From positions 1 through 64,000 of the forward strand of contig CAJTBF010000010.1 of assembly GCA_910574195.1 (NCBI GenBank): a stretch of DNA of 64,000 nt. The letters run 5' to 3'. The position numbers were made by a program, and so were the translations under genes. Position 1 is the stretch's first letter; every line of letters begins with the position of its first letter. Positions 52,273-60,855 of the stretch are shown in pieces. The notes below the pieces were generated by a model, which did not search any database, was not told the origin of the DNA, and saw only the letters and a list, made by a program, of their open reading frames with translations. This stretch comes from Lachnospiraceae bacterium (GTDB taxonomy: Bacteria > Bacillota > Clostridia > Lachnospirales > Lachnospiraceae).

Positions 52273-52881
52273 ATGGCGGCAGTCGAAAATGTGATCAAAG
52301 CGTTGGAAAAGAATGGATACGAGGTGAAATTTTTCTCAAAAGGAACCGAAGCAGTTCAATATCTGGTGGAGAAGATTCAAAATCAGACGGTGGGATTCGG
52401 AGGTTCCGGTACATTGGCACAATTGGGGCTTCATGAAAAGCTGGCGGAAAAAAATGTGATACTGGATGCGGATTATCCGGGACCGGGGGAGACCTTTCGC
52501 AGTACGGCCAGGAAATCAATCCAGACAGATTGCTACCTGCTTTCAGCCAATGGACTGAGTGAGGATGGAATAATTGTGAATCTGGACGGAGAGGGAAATC
52601 GAATTGCAAGCTCGGTGTACGGTCATAAAAAAGTATATTATGTGATCGGTACAAACAAGATTGAAAAAGATCTGGAACGTACCATCTGGCGTGTGCGGAA
52701 TGTGGCGGCGCCAAAGAACGCGGCGCTTCTGAAAGTAAAAACCCCCTGTGCCAAAAAAGGGGACCGGTGTTATGACTGTGACAGTCCGGAGCGGATTTGT
52801 AAAGGGCTGCTGATCAATCTGAAGAAGATTGACAGTACAGAAGTGGAAGTGATTCTTGTAGATGAGCCGCTTGGATTTTGA
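52273..52881 (+). CDS. LUD-domain protein (LutC-related)
   Basis: The 202-residue protein has the LUD (PF02589) fold signature QTVGFGGSGTLAQLGLHE, CYLLSANGLSEDGIIVNLDGEGNR and YYVIGTNKIEKDLE. A C-terminal Cys cluster, CAKKGDRCYDC followed by RICKG, is present in stand-alone clostridial LUD proteins. LutC is part of the lactate oxidation complex, but single LUD proteins have no assigned reaction. It is the first gene of an operon with an FGGY kinase and a GlpA-like dehydrogenase set. AAAGGAGG precedes the ATG. Confidence 0.8.
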   Translation: MAAVENVIKALEKNGYEVKFFSKGTEAVQYLVEKIQNQTVGFGGSGTLAQLGLHEKLAEKNVILDADYPGPGETFRSTARKSIQTDCYLLSANGLSEDGIIVNLDGEGNRIASSVYGHKKVYYVIGTNKIEKDLERTIWRVRNVAAPKNAALLKVKTPCAKKGDRCYDCDSPERICKGLLINLKKIDSTEVEVILVDEPLGF

Positions 52882-52964
52882 GAAAAGTACAGGGATTTTC
52901 TGACAGAGATTGTATGTTTTGAGGATCCGGAGAAGAATTTGCAGAGAAACAGGAGGTGTATGAC

Positions 52965-54494
52965 ATGAGTGAAAGATATCTTTTGGGGGTGGACCTGGGT
53001 ACCACAGCAGTCAAAGTAGGATTGTTTGATGATCAGGGCAGAAAAGTAGCGGTAGATACACAGGAACACCAGTTGATTACGTCCGGGGGCGGTGTGATTG
53101 AGCAGACACCGGACGCATATTGGGAAGCATTCAGAAAGGGCCTGAAGAATGTATTACAGGAAAGTGGTGTGGAAAAAGAAAAGGTATTGGCCCTTAGCTT
53201 TTCCTCACAGGGGGAAACCATGGTGTTTCTGGATGAGCATCAACAACCTCTGCATCCGTTCTTTGTGTGGATGGACACCCGGGCCCAGGAGGAAGCAGAG
53301 ATGATTAATTCCTGGTTTTCTGCGGATGAGATTTTGCAGAGAACCGGGCAGGGACCGATTATTTCTCTGTATCCCGCCTGTAAAGTTCTCTGGATGAAAC
53401 GGCATCATCCCGAAATTTTTAAACGGATTAATAAAATGCTGCTGTTGGACGATTATTTCCTGTTTCGCATGGGCGGATATTTCTGCGCAGAGGGTTCCAA
53501 CTGGTGTACTTCCTATATGTGGGATATCGGTACAAAACAATGGTGGCCTGAAATGCTGGAGAAGTTGGAGATTCGGCCGGAGCAGCTTCCCGAGATGAAA
53601 GAAAGCGCTACGCTTCTGGGGAAGATTTATCCGGAAATTGCGGAAGAACTGGGGCTATCCCCGGAATTGCAGCTTGTGGTTGGGGGACTGGACCAGTCTT
53701 GCGGGACGATCGGTGTCGGAAATGTGGAGCCGGGCATTTTTTCGGAAAATACCGGCGCTGTGCTGGCCGTATGTACAAAGGTGGATCACACGGTATTGGA
53801 TCCGGGAGGGGAGCTTCCCTGTTTTTATGATACAGTTCCGGGAATGTATATGCTGCACACCGGCGCCAAAGGCGGGATCATGCTGCGCTGGCTGCGCGAC
53901 AATCTTTGTCTGGAGGAAATGGAGGAAGAAAAGCGAACCGGAAAAGATGCGTATACGATCATGGATGAAATGGCGGAAAAGATTCCGGCGGGCAGTGACG
54001 GACTGATACTTTTACCAAACTTTGCCGGAGCCGGAGCACCGGATACAGATCAGTATGCGAGAGGATTATTGTATGGCCTGAATCTGGAACATACAAAGGC
54101 ACATATTATCCGGGCTTTTATGGAAGCAATTGCCATGAATATGTGTCGTATGGTGGATTACAGCGAAAAGGTCACAGGACAGAAGGTTACGGAGGTACGT
54201 ACCATGGGCGGTGCGGCGAAGAGTCCGCTGTGGTGCCAGATCAAAGCAGATATTCTGGGGCGCGACGTCATTACAATGAAAAATACGCAGGATGCCGGAG
54301 CACTGGGGGCGGCGCTTCTGGCGGGAACAGGAATCGGCATCTGGCCTTCTTTGAAAGAAATTGCCAAGAAGGCGGCGCAGCCCGACCGTGTGTATAAACC
54401 CAATCCGGCCAATCGTGCAGCCTACGACAAGGCGCTGAGACGATATGAAATGCTGACAAACGCAGTGAAAGGGCTGACAAAAGAGCTGTGCTGA
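52965..54494 (+). CDS. FGGY-family carbohydrate kinase (xylulokinase-like), paralogue 1
   Basis: The 509-residue kinase begins YLLGVDLGTTAVKVGLFDD and has LALSFSSQGETMVFLDE, WMDTRAQEEAEM, SNWCTSYMWDI, VVGGLDQSCGTIGVGNV, LLPNFAGAGAPD and a late MGGAAKSPLWCQIKADILG. It is roughly half identical by eye to the kinase at 58820. The ATG at 52965 is 8 bases after AGGAGG. Directly downstream is a GlpA-like dehydrogenase, as in glycerol (GlpK-GlpA) or erythritol (EryA-EryB) pathways. I infer phosphorylation of a polyol or ketose. Confidence 0.87.
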   Translation: MSERYLLGVDLGTTAVKVGLFDDQGRKVAVDTQEHQLITSGGGVIEQTPDAYWEAFRKGLKNVLQESGVEKEKVLALSFSSQGETMVFLDEHQQPLHPFFVWMDTRAQEEAEMINSWFSADEILQRTGQGPIISLYPACKVLWMKRHHPEIFKRINKMLLLDDYFLFRMGGYFCAEGSNWCTSYMWDIGTKQWWPEMLEKLEIRPEQLPEMKESATLLGKIYPEIAEELGLSPELQLVVGGLDQSCGTIGVGNVEPGIFSENTGAVLAVCTKVDHTVLDPGGELPCFYDTVPGMYMLHTGAKGGIMLRWLRDNLCLEEMEEEKRTGKDAYTIMDEMAEKIPAGSDGLILLPNFAGAGAPDTDQYARGLLYGLNLEHTKAHIIRAFMEAIAMNMCRMVDYSEKVTGQKVTEVRTMGGAAKSPLWCQIKADILGRDVITMKNTQDAGALGAALLAGTGIGIWPSLKEIAKKAAQPDRVYKPNPANRAAYDKALRRYEMLTNAVKGLTKELC

Positions 54495-54575
54495 GGGTCG
54501 AAAGAAATAGTGTTACCGGTTGTTCCCGGAGGGGAGCAGTAATGGAGATGCAAAGAGTGGAGGATGGAAAGACCA

Positions 54576-56303
54576 ATGGGAGAGAAAATACAACAGTTTT
54601 TAAAGCAGAAGTTTCCGGAGATTTCGATCACGGCTGTGGCAGATGCCCGAAACATTGTGACCTTATCGGGAGAGTGTGAATCCTGGCAGCAGCTTGTGGA
54701 TGTGGGACATGCCGTGGCAAAGCTGGAAAATGTGAAAAATGTAGTAAGTGATATGACAGTCCGTGGGATGGAGATTCCCGGGCGGGACTATGAGGCGCTT
54801 GCCAGGGAAGGGGAGAAAAAAGGCGTCCTGGCGGAAGCGGATGTGGTGATTGTAGGACTTGGGATTGTAGGATGCGCAATTGCACGAGAGTTGTCCAAGT
54901 ATGATCTGAAGATTGTGGCCATTGACATGGCTGAGGATGTGGCGACCGGTGCCAGTAAAGCCAATAATGGAGGAATTCATCACGCAGGCGGCGTGAAGCC
55001 CGGAACATTGAAAGCGAAGCTTAGTGTACGGGGAAACAGAATGTATGATCAATGGGCCGAGGAATTGGGGTTTGACTTTATACGCTGCGGAGACTTGCTG
55101 TATGTGGAAGATGAGGAAGATATTGACGGCCTCTGTGAGGAATTTAAAATTGCATTGAAAAACGGGGATTACAGGCCGCAGTTGATCAACGGGGAACAGG
55201 CGCTGGAGATTGAACCGAAACTGGCAGATTATGGAAGAAAGCCGGTTATGGGGCTGTGGCTGCCTTCCCAGGGACGGGTGCATACGTACGAAGTGGCTGT
55301 GGCGCTGATTGAGAATGCCGCAATGAACGGAGTGCAGGTGATCTTTCAGTGCAATGCCTGCGGGGTATATACGGAAGAAGGCGCTGTGACAGGTTTGTTG
55401 ACAGATCAAGGCGTGATTCGGACAAAATATATCATCAATGCCGCCGGCGTCTATGCGGACGATATCTCCGCTATGGCAGGAGACCGCTGTTTTACGATCC
55501 ATCCGCGGCGGGGTACGCTTGCCATCATCGACAAAAGTAAAAAGCCCATGTTTGATCATCTGACCGGTCGTTTTATCTCGGCTGCCAAGCAAAAACGGAA
55601 TCCGGAGTCTAAGGGAGGCGGTATGGAGTTTACCCCTTCCCAGAATATTTTGATCGGTCCATCCGCGGTAGAAAGGCCGGATAAAGAAGACGTGGAGACG
55701 ACGGCGGAAGAGCTGGAATTTATTATGAAGATCAATGAGAATCCGGAAGTATCCGAACGGGACATTATCCGTATTTTTGCAGGGACACGTCCGGCGGATT
55801 TCAGTGAGGACTTTGTGATTGGGATGTCTCCGATTGCCCGCCGTTTTATCAATGCAGCGGCAATTCAGTCGCCGGGGGTAGGTTCCACGCCGGCGATTGC
55901 GGAGATGGTGGAACAGATCGTGCTGGAAAATGCGAAACAGGAAGGAATGGAGATAGAACGGAGGGCAGATTTCAATCCCATTCGGAAGCGGCCCGTTCGT
56001 TTTGCGGAACTATCCCACGAAGAACAGGATGCGTTGATTCAGGAACGTCCGGAATACGGAAGAATCATTTGCAGATGTGAGACGATTACGGAAGGGGAGA
56101 TTCTGGATGCCATTCATTCCCTGGTAGTCCCGGCCAGTATCGACGCGATCAAACGGCGGACACGTGCCGGGATGGGACGGTGCCAGGGCGGATTCTGTCA
56201 GGCAAAAGTGCTGGAAATTCTTGCACGGGAACTGGGAATCAAACATACGGAAGTGACTCTGCACGGAAAAGGATCCAATATTCTGACTGAGGAGAATCGA
56301 TAG
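54576..56303 (+). CDS. GlpA-like FAD dehydrogenase with N-terminal BON-like domain and C-terminal Fe-S domain
   Basis: The 575-residue protein has three parts. Residues 1-70 look like a BON domain (ITAVADARNIVTLSGECES, ENVKNVVSDMTV). From about 87 is a DAO/glycerol-3-phosphate dehydrogenase domain (DVVIVGLGIVGCAIARELSKY, GASKANNGGIHHAGG). The end has a BFD-like [2Fe-2S] domain (ICRCETITEGEILDAI, RRTRAGMGRCQGGFC). GlpA-like clostridial enzymes have the last two parts; the BON-like start is unusual. A start at 54564 is possible, but GGAGG abuts it. It should oxidise a polyol phosphate with the two following gene products. Confidence 0.85.
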   Translation: MGEKIQQFLKQKFPEISITAVADARNIVTLSGECESWQQLVDVGHAVAKLENVKNVVSDMTVRGMEIPGRDYEALAREGEKKGVLAEADVVIVGLGIVGCAIARELSKYDLKIVAIDMAEDVATGASKANNGGIHHAGGVKPGTLKAKLSVRGNRMYDQWAEELGFDFIRCGDLLYVEDEEDIDGLCEEFKIALKNGDYRPQLINGEQALEIEPKLADYGRKPVMGLWLPSQGRVHTYEVAVALIENAAMNGVQVIFQCNACGVYTEEGAVTGLLTDQGVIRTKYIINAAGVYADDISAMAGDRCFTIHPRRGTLAIIDKSKKPMFDHLTGRFISAAKQKRNPESKGGGMEFTPSQNILIGPSAVERPDKEDVETTAEELEFIMKINENPEVSERDIIRIFAGTRPADFSEDFVIGMSPIARRFINAAAIQSPGVGSTPAIAEMVEQIVLENAKQEGMEIERRADFNPIRKRPVRFAELSHEEQDALIQERPEYGRIICRCETITEGEILDAIHSLVVPASIDAIKRRTRAGMGRCQGGFCQAKVLEILARELGIKHTEVTLHGKGSNILTEENR

Positions 56304-56333
56304 AAAATAAGAAACGGCAAAGGAGAGTTTAGA

Positions 56334-57596
56334 ATGAAAGAACTGACAATCGACGTCGCGGTAATCGGCGGTGGACCGGCCGGTATGGCGGCGGCTCTGG
56401 AGGCAGAAAGACTTGGTGTGAAGGTGGCTTTGCTGGAGCGGAATTTTGAGTTAGGCGGCATTTTACAGCAGTGTATCCATGACGGATTCGGTCTGCAGCG
56501 TTTTGGCGTCAGCATGGCGGGCAGCAGCTATGCACAAAAATTTATTAATGAGATCGAGAAGGCAGAAATGCAGGTGTTTTTGGATACGATGGTTTTGGAG
56601 ATTACAGAAGAAAAAACGATCTACGCCTGCAGCAGCCAGGAAGGGATGATTCGGCTGCAGTGCGGCGCGATTATCCTGGCTATGGGCTGCCGGGAGCGGA
56701 CGGCCGGGCAGATTCTGTTGTATGGGCATCGTCCCCAGGGCGTGATGACGGCGGGAAGTGTACAGCGTTATATTAACATGGAAGGGTATCTTCCCGGGAA
56801 AAAAGCGGTTATTTTGGGTTCCGGCGATATTGGCCTGATTATGGCGCGGCGCATGGTGCTGGAGGGGATAGAAGTGAAAGGCGTGTATGAGGTGATGTCT
56901 TCCCCGGGCGGACTGACCCGTAATATTGTGCAGTGTCTGGAAGATTTCGAAATCCCCCTGTACCTGTCCCATACGGTAACCCGGATTCGCGGAAAACATC
57001 ATCTGGAAGGGGTTACGGTCATGAAGTTGGACGGGGAGAGAAAACCAATCCCGGGTACGGAAAAAGAGATTGACTGTGACCTGCTGGTACTTGCCGTGGG
57101 ATTGATTCCGGAGAATGAACTGTCTGTGCAGGCAGGGGTGGAAATGGATGAACGTACACGGGGACCATTGCTGGATGAGGATTATATGACCAGTATTCCC
57201 GGTATCTTTGCCGCAGGCAATGTTTCACTTGTGTTTGACCTGGTGGATTATGTATCCCAATCCGGAGAAATTGCCGCGCAGGGAGCCGTGAAGTATCTGC
57301 AGGGGAAGATAGACTCGAATCCGGAGTATGAGAAGGTACAATATGAGGGAAATGTTCAGTTTGTTGTGCCGCAGCGTATCCGCAAAGGGGAAAAGGAAAA
57401 AGAAGTTGTGTTTTTCCTGCGGGTGAAGCATCCTGCACGCCGGGCGGAATTGATTTGTACAGAGAAAGAGCAGATACTTGTAAAGAAAAAGCTTCCGACA
57501 GCGGCTCCCCCTGAGATGCTTTCCTGTCAGGTGAAGATTTCTCCGGGACAGAGTCCGAAAGTGCAGATTCCGGAGACAGGAAATTCAGAAGAATAA
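56334..57596 (+). CDS. FAD-dependent NAD(P)-disulfide-oxidoreductase-fold protein (GlpB-position)
   Basis: The 420-residue flavoprotein has FAD motif VAVIGGGPAGMAAALEAERLG, GCRERT, a second Rossmann motif KKAVILGSGDIGLIMARRM and LLVLAVGLIPENELS, then GIFAAGNVSLVFDLVD. This is the NAD-linked oxidoreductase usually encoded right after GlpA-like genes in Clostridia and Thermotogae, taking electrons from the dehydrogenase to NAD+ or another carrier. AAAGGAG precedes the ATG. The C-terminal 100 residues extend beyond the flavin domain and may contact DUF1667. Confidence 0.85.
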   Translation: MKELTIDVAVIGGGPAGMAAALEAERLGVKVALLERNFELGGILQQCIHDGFGLQRFGVSMAGSSYAQKFINEIEKAEMQVFLDTMVLEITEEKTIYACSSQEGMIRLQCGAIILAMGCRERTAGQILLYGHRPQGVMTAGSVQRYINMEGYLPGKKAVILGSGDIGLIMARRMVLEGIEVKGVYEVMSSPGGLTRNIVQCLEDFEIPLYLSHTVTRIRGKHHLEGVTVMKLDGERKPIPGTEKEIDCDLLVLAVGLIPENELSVQAGVEMDERTRGPLLDEDYMTSIPGIFAAGNVSLVFDLVDYVSQSGEIAAQGAVKYLQGKIDSNPEYEKVQYEGNVQFVVPQRIRKGEKEKEVVFFLRVKHPARRAELICTEKEQILVKKKLPTAAPPEMLSCQVKISPGQSPKVQIPETGNSEE

Positions 57597-57664
57597 GAAA
57601 TTCGGCAGAATAAGATGCACGTTTGTTATGATAAGAAAAGCAGAAGAGAGGAATGACAGGAAAA

Positions 57665-58027
57665 ATGAAGAAAACCTATACTTGTATTGTATGCCCGATG
57701 AGCTGCCGGATTACGGTAGAAGAGCAGGAAGAGGGCATGAAAGTGGCAGGGAATGGCTGCGGCCGCGGAAAAGAATATGCGATGAATGAACATACTCTGC
57801 CCAAACGTACTCTTACCACCACCGTAAAAGTGGAAAATGGCAGATTACGCCGTCTTCCGGTGATCACGGACAGTCCGCTGCCAAAAGCAAAGAGGGAGGA
57901 ATGTCTGAAAGAAATCTATACGGTTTGTGTACAGGCTCCCGTGCATTATGGAGATATTGTTCTGGAAAATGTATGTGGAACCGGCGTGGATGTTCTGGCG
58001 TCCCGTTCCGTGCAGCAAAAAGCATAA
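57665..58027 (+). CDS. DUF1667 Cys-motif protein
   Basis: The 120-residue protein begins with CIVCPMSCRITVEEQ and has a third region GNGCGRGKEYA, the four-Cys pattern of DUF1667 proteins, likely an Fe-S or metal site. It then has RTLTTTVKVENG and a C-terminal VCGTGVDVLASRSV. DUF1667 is nearly always the third gene after GlpA-like and FAD oxidoreductases, as here, so it is presumed a subunit of that complex. The start at 57665 was preferred over 57653, whose RBS would be too close. Confidence 0.82.
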   Translation: MKKTYTCIVCPMSCRITVEEQEEGMKVAGNGCGRGKEYAMNEHTLPKRTLTTTVKVENGRLRRLPVITDSPLPKAKREECLKEIYTVCVQAPVHYGDIVLENVCGTGVDVLASRSVQQKA

Positions 58028-58034
58028 AGAGAAA

Positions 58035-58071
58035 GAAACAGTCTGTATCCGGATCGGATACAGACTGTTTC
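58035..58071. terminator. Bidirectional intrinsic terminator
   Basis: Perfect 17-bp arms GAAACAGTCTGTATCCG and CGGATACAGACTGTTTC around GAT, with A-rich upstream and T-rich downstream sides. It separates convergent DUF1667 and TIM-barrel genes. Confidence 0.9.
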
Positions 58072-58100
58072 TTTTGTAAGGAGTACAAATCATGACGATT

Positions 58101-58763
58101 CTAGTCAGCAAGATAATCTACGACTTTTGTAATCTGTTCTGCAAAAGTTTCTCCAAATTTTTTCTCAAAGAAAGCGCCGCCGATTGTGAATCCGTACAGA
58201 TTCGGGAGTGCTTTTACGATATCCAGTTTTTCATAGCAGTCTACACTTCCGGCAATGCTGAAAGGTTTGGAGACAGATGGTGCCAGCCGCTTCAGGAGTT
58301 CTTCCGGATCTCCTTCCGCGTAGCGGAATGCGGATAAATTAATGCCGTAGATATTCTTTTTCTCCGCATCCTGCGCTTTTTCGATGATGGAATCGATACT
58401 GCCGCGCAGCCGGGAATCCGGGGCCAGTCCGACGAATGGAGAATATGCAATGCCTCCGTCTGCAAGAACCTTTGCAACACTGTCATAGTAAACGGTTCCA
58501 AGTACATGATCCACGCCGCATTCTACGCAAAGTTTCGCAGCTTCCAGACATTTTGCTTCATCCATAGCAAGAACTTCGATATAGACTGTTTTTCCGTTTT
58601 CTTTCATACATGCAGCCAGATCTTTCATACTCTCCGGGGTAGTGCCTTCAATTTTGAAGCCCCAATGCTTTGTCGGCGCATCTTTTGCGCCCAGAAAAAT
58701 TTCTTTTGCATTCTCTACGGTTACATCGTGCCATGTCAGCATGGTAATCAATTCTTTTTTCAT
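58101..58763 (-). CDS. Conserved TIM-barrel protein of a carbohydrate operon, function unknown
   Basis: The 220-residue protein begins KELITMLTWHDVTVENAKEIF and has HWGFKIEGTTPESM, VECGVDHVLGTVYYDSV, and late SIAGSVDCYEKLDIV and FTIGGAFFEKKFG. The strand-loop pattern and Gly-rich end (AGS, IGGAFF) resemble the phosphate-binding end of KDPG-aldolase or RPE-like barrels. I do not recognise a characterised homologue. It follows the FGGY kinase by 56 bases with GGAAAGAAGAG before the ATG. It probably acts on that kinase's product. Confidence 0.65.
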   Translation of the reverse strand: MKKELITMLTWHDVTVENAKEIFLGAKDAPTKHWGFKIEGTTPESMKDLAACMKENGKTVYIEVLAMDEAKCLEAAKLCVECGVDHVLGTVYYDSVAKVLADGGIAYSPFVGLAPDSRLRGSIDSIIEKAQDAEKKNIYGINLSAFRYAEGDPEELLKRLAPSVSKPFSIAGSVDCYEKLDIVKALPNLYGFTIGGAFFEKKFGETFAEQITKVVDYLAD

Positions 58764-58819
58764 AATCTCTTCTTTCCTCCCTATGATTTTCTGTAAGATA
58801 TCCTTTGAACATTTATCGC

Positions 58820-60367
58820 CTATTTATCAGCGGTGAGTTTGGAGAGCTCCTCCGTATATCCATGAGTTGCCTCAATAAATAAGTCGTACTTTTTCAATAA
58901 CTGGTCATAAACCGCACGGTGTTCCGGATTGGGGTCATATACTTTGTCGACTTTCGCAAACTTTTTGGCGGCTTCCTGGATGGACGGCCATTCTCCCACA
59001 CCGTACCCGGCAATAATGGCAGCGCCCAGACATGCGGCATCCTGCGTATTCTTCATGGTGACAACCTGACGGTTCATAACATCGGCTTTGATCTGGCACC
59101 AGAGTGGACTTAAGGAACCGCCGCCTAAGGAACGAACCTGCGTCACCTTTACCCCGGTCAGCTTTTCAGTGTATTCGATGATCTTCGTAATATTACATGC
59201 AAGTGCTTCCATAAAAGCACGGATAATATGCCCTTTTGTGTGACCAAGGCTCAGGCCGTAGAGGACGCCCCGGCCATAGATATCGTGATGCGGATTTCCG
59301 GCCCCGCCGAAGAACGGCATCAGGAAGAGGCCCTCTGCTCCGGCCGGGGTTTCTGCCGCAAGCTGATCCATCAGATCATAGGCATTGCCTTTTCCGTTTT
59401 CTTCAAGAAGGAGTTCTTCATGACAGAGTGTATCCCGGAGCCAGCGCATCAAAATACCACCTTTTGCACCGGCCTGGATCATGTACACATCTTCCATGTC
59501 GCTGTAATTGCAGGGAACACATCCATTCTCGTCAAATACCGGTTTATCTGTTGTGGTACATACCATCAAAGCGCCGCCGGTGGATTCCGAGAAAATACCG
59601 GGTGTTACATTTCCTACCCCAATAGCGCCGCTGCTCTGGTCCTGCCCTCCCATAACGAGACGTAAGTCATGAGGGAGGCCCAATTCATCCGCAATATCGG
59701 GAAGGATGGTTCCGATCACAGTTCCGCATTCGAAGATCTCCGGGAGCTGGTCGGGACGAATCTGTAAATATTCCATCATTTCCGGCCACCAGTCCTTGGT
59801 GGTAATATTCCAGAGATAGGACGTGCACCAACTGGAACCATGGCTTGCCATTTTGCCGCACATATGCCACAAAATATAATCGTCACACATGAACATCATA
59901 CGGATCTTCTGAAAAAGTTCCGGTTTATTTTTGCGGAACCATAAAATTTTTGTCGCGGGATAGACAGGATCAATCGGAGTTTGTCCGGTTGCCATGACAA
60001 TTTCTTTTGGAGAGAAATGTGCGTTGATTTCCATTGCTTCCTTTTCTGCGCGGTTATCCATCCAGACATAAAAATTGTCCAACGGTTTCATCTCTTCATC
60101 CAGAAATACGATGGTCTCTGCGGAAGAATCCATGGCGAATGCACGGATGCATTCTTTATCCACGCCAGACTCAGAGATCACTCTTTTGACACAGGTTTTG
60201 AATGTGTCCCAGTATACATGCGGGATCTGTTCTACACGCTGTGCCGAGGGCTTCAACAGGTCATATTCCTGCGCATGATGCAATACTTTATTGCCGCAAT
60301 CATCGAAAAGCGCAACCTTGATTGCGGTTGTACCGATATCCGCCCCGAGATAGTAATTGTGCCCCAT
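58820..60367 (-). CDS. FGGY-family carbohydrate kinase (xylulokinase-like), paralogue 2
   Basis: The 515-residue kinase begins YYLGADIGTTAIKVALFDD and shares long segments with paralogue 1: WMDNRAEKEAMEIN, SSWCTSYLWNITTKDWWPEM, GAIGVGNVTPGIFSE, FIMEALACN-type region near residue 385 and SPLWCQIKADVMNRQVVTM. It differs in surface loops and carries GGQDQSSGAIG at the ATP-site region. It is the first gene of an operon with the TIM-barrel protein, behind a leader of about 320 bases. The substrate is probably a ketose or polyol related to that of paralogue 1. Confidence 0.86.
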   Translation of the reverse strand: MGHNYYLGADIGTTAIKVALFDDCGNKVLHHAQEYDLLKPSAQRVEQIPHVYWDTFKTCVKRVISESGVDKECIRAFAMDSSAETIVFLDEEMKPLDNFYVWMDNRAEKEAMEINAHFSPKEIVMATGQTPIDPVYPATKILWFRKNKPELFQKIRMMFMCDDYILWHMCGKMASHGSSWCTSYLWNITTKDWWPEMMEYLQIRPDQLPEIFECGTVIGTILPDIADELGLPHDLRLVMGGQDQSSGAIGVGNVTPGIFSESTGGALMVCTTTDKPVFDENGCVPCNYSDMEDVYMIQAGAKGGILMRWLRDTLCHEELLLEENGKGNAYDLMDQLAAETPAGAEGLFLMPFFGGAGNPHHDIYGRGVLYGLSLGHTKGHIIRAFMEALACNITKIIEYTEKLTGVKVTQVRSLGGGSLSPLWCQIKADVMNRQVVTMKNTQDAACLGAAIIAGYGVGEWPSIQEAAKKFAKVDKVYDPNPEHRAVYDQLLKKYDLFIEATHGYTEELSKLTADK

Positions 60368-60578
60368 GTTTCTTTACCGTCCTTTCTTGTTGGTGTTGAA
60401 TCGTAATTATTCAGTTTAGAGCGTGTTTGCACTTGCTGCAAAATCCGTAAGAATGCATAACAGTTGGAATAGAATCCGGCCTCTTTGCCATAAGGCAAAC
60501 TTCAATGGGTTGCATTCCGTAATCAGGAAGGCATAGGCTGAATAGTTACGCTGAATCAGTATACATACAGGGTAAAAG

Positions 60579-60662
60579 GATAGATTTTTGAAAATATGTT
60601 TGAAATAATAGAAATTTATATGATTTTTTCATTGACTTGGTTTTAATATGTAAAAATCTATC
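60579..60662. promoter_or_regulatory. 11-bp inverted repeats in the kinase leader
   Basis: GATAGATTTTT (60579-60589) and AAAAATCTATC (60652-60662) are exact complements 62 bases apart, downstream of the minus-strand promoter. They could bind a GntR dimer pair or form a leader stem. The rest of 60368-60720 is A/T-rich leader with short direct and inverted repeats and no gene. Confidence 0.45.
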
Positions 60663-60696
60663 ATTTTGTCTGTCAACTGAAACATTTTCTTGTACT

Positions 60697-60725
60697 ATTA
60701 TAACAAAACAGAAGATGTTTCTCAA
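60697..60725 (-). promoter_or_regulatory. Promoter of the kinase/TIM-barrel operon
   Basis: On the minus strand TTGAGA (60725-60720) and TATAAT (60702-60697) are spaced 17 bases. This predicts a leader of about 320 bases before the kinase ATG. Confidence 0.6.
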
Positions 60726-60809
60726 TAGTTTAGTAGAAAAAATATATATAAGTTTGAAAAAATATATACAAAAAGAAGAGAAATATAAAAGAAGTTGTAA
60801 CATAGAAAG

Positions 60810-60848
60810 GGAGCTATTGCAAAATGGAACTTTTCTGCAATAACTCCG
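60810..60848 (-). terminator. Terminator-like hairpin after the GntR pair
   Basis: Arms GGAG-c-TATTGCA and TGCAATA-a-CTCC form a stem of 11 bp. On the minus strand CCCTTTCT follows. It lies 8 bases beyond the second gntR stop. Confidence 0.55.
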
Positions 60849-60855
60849 ATACATT

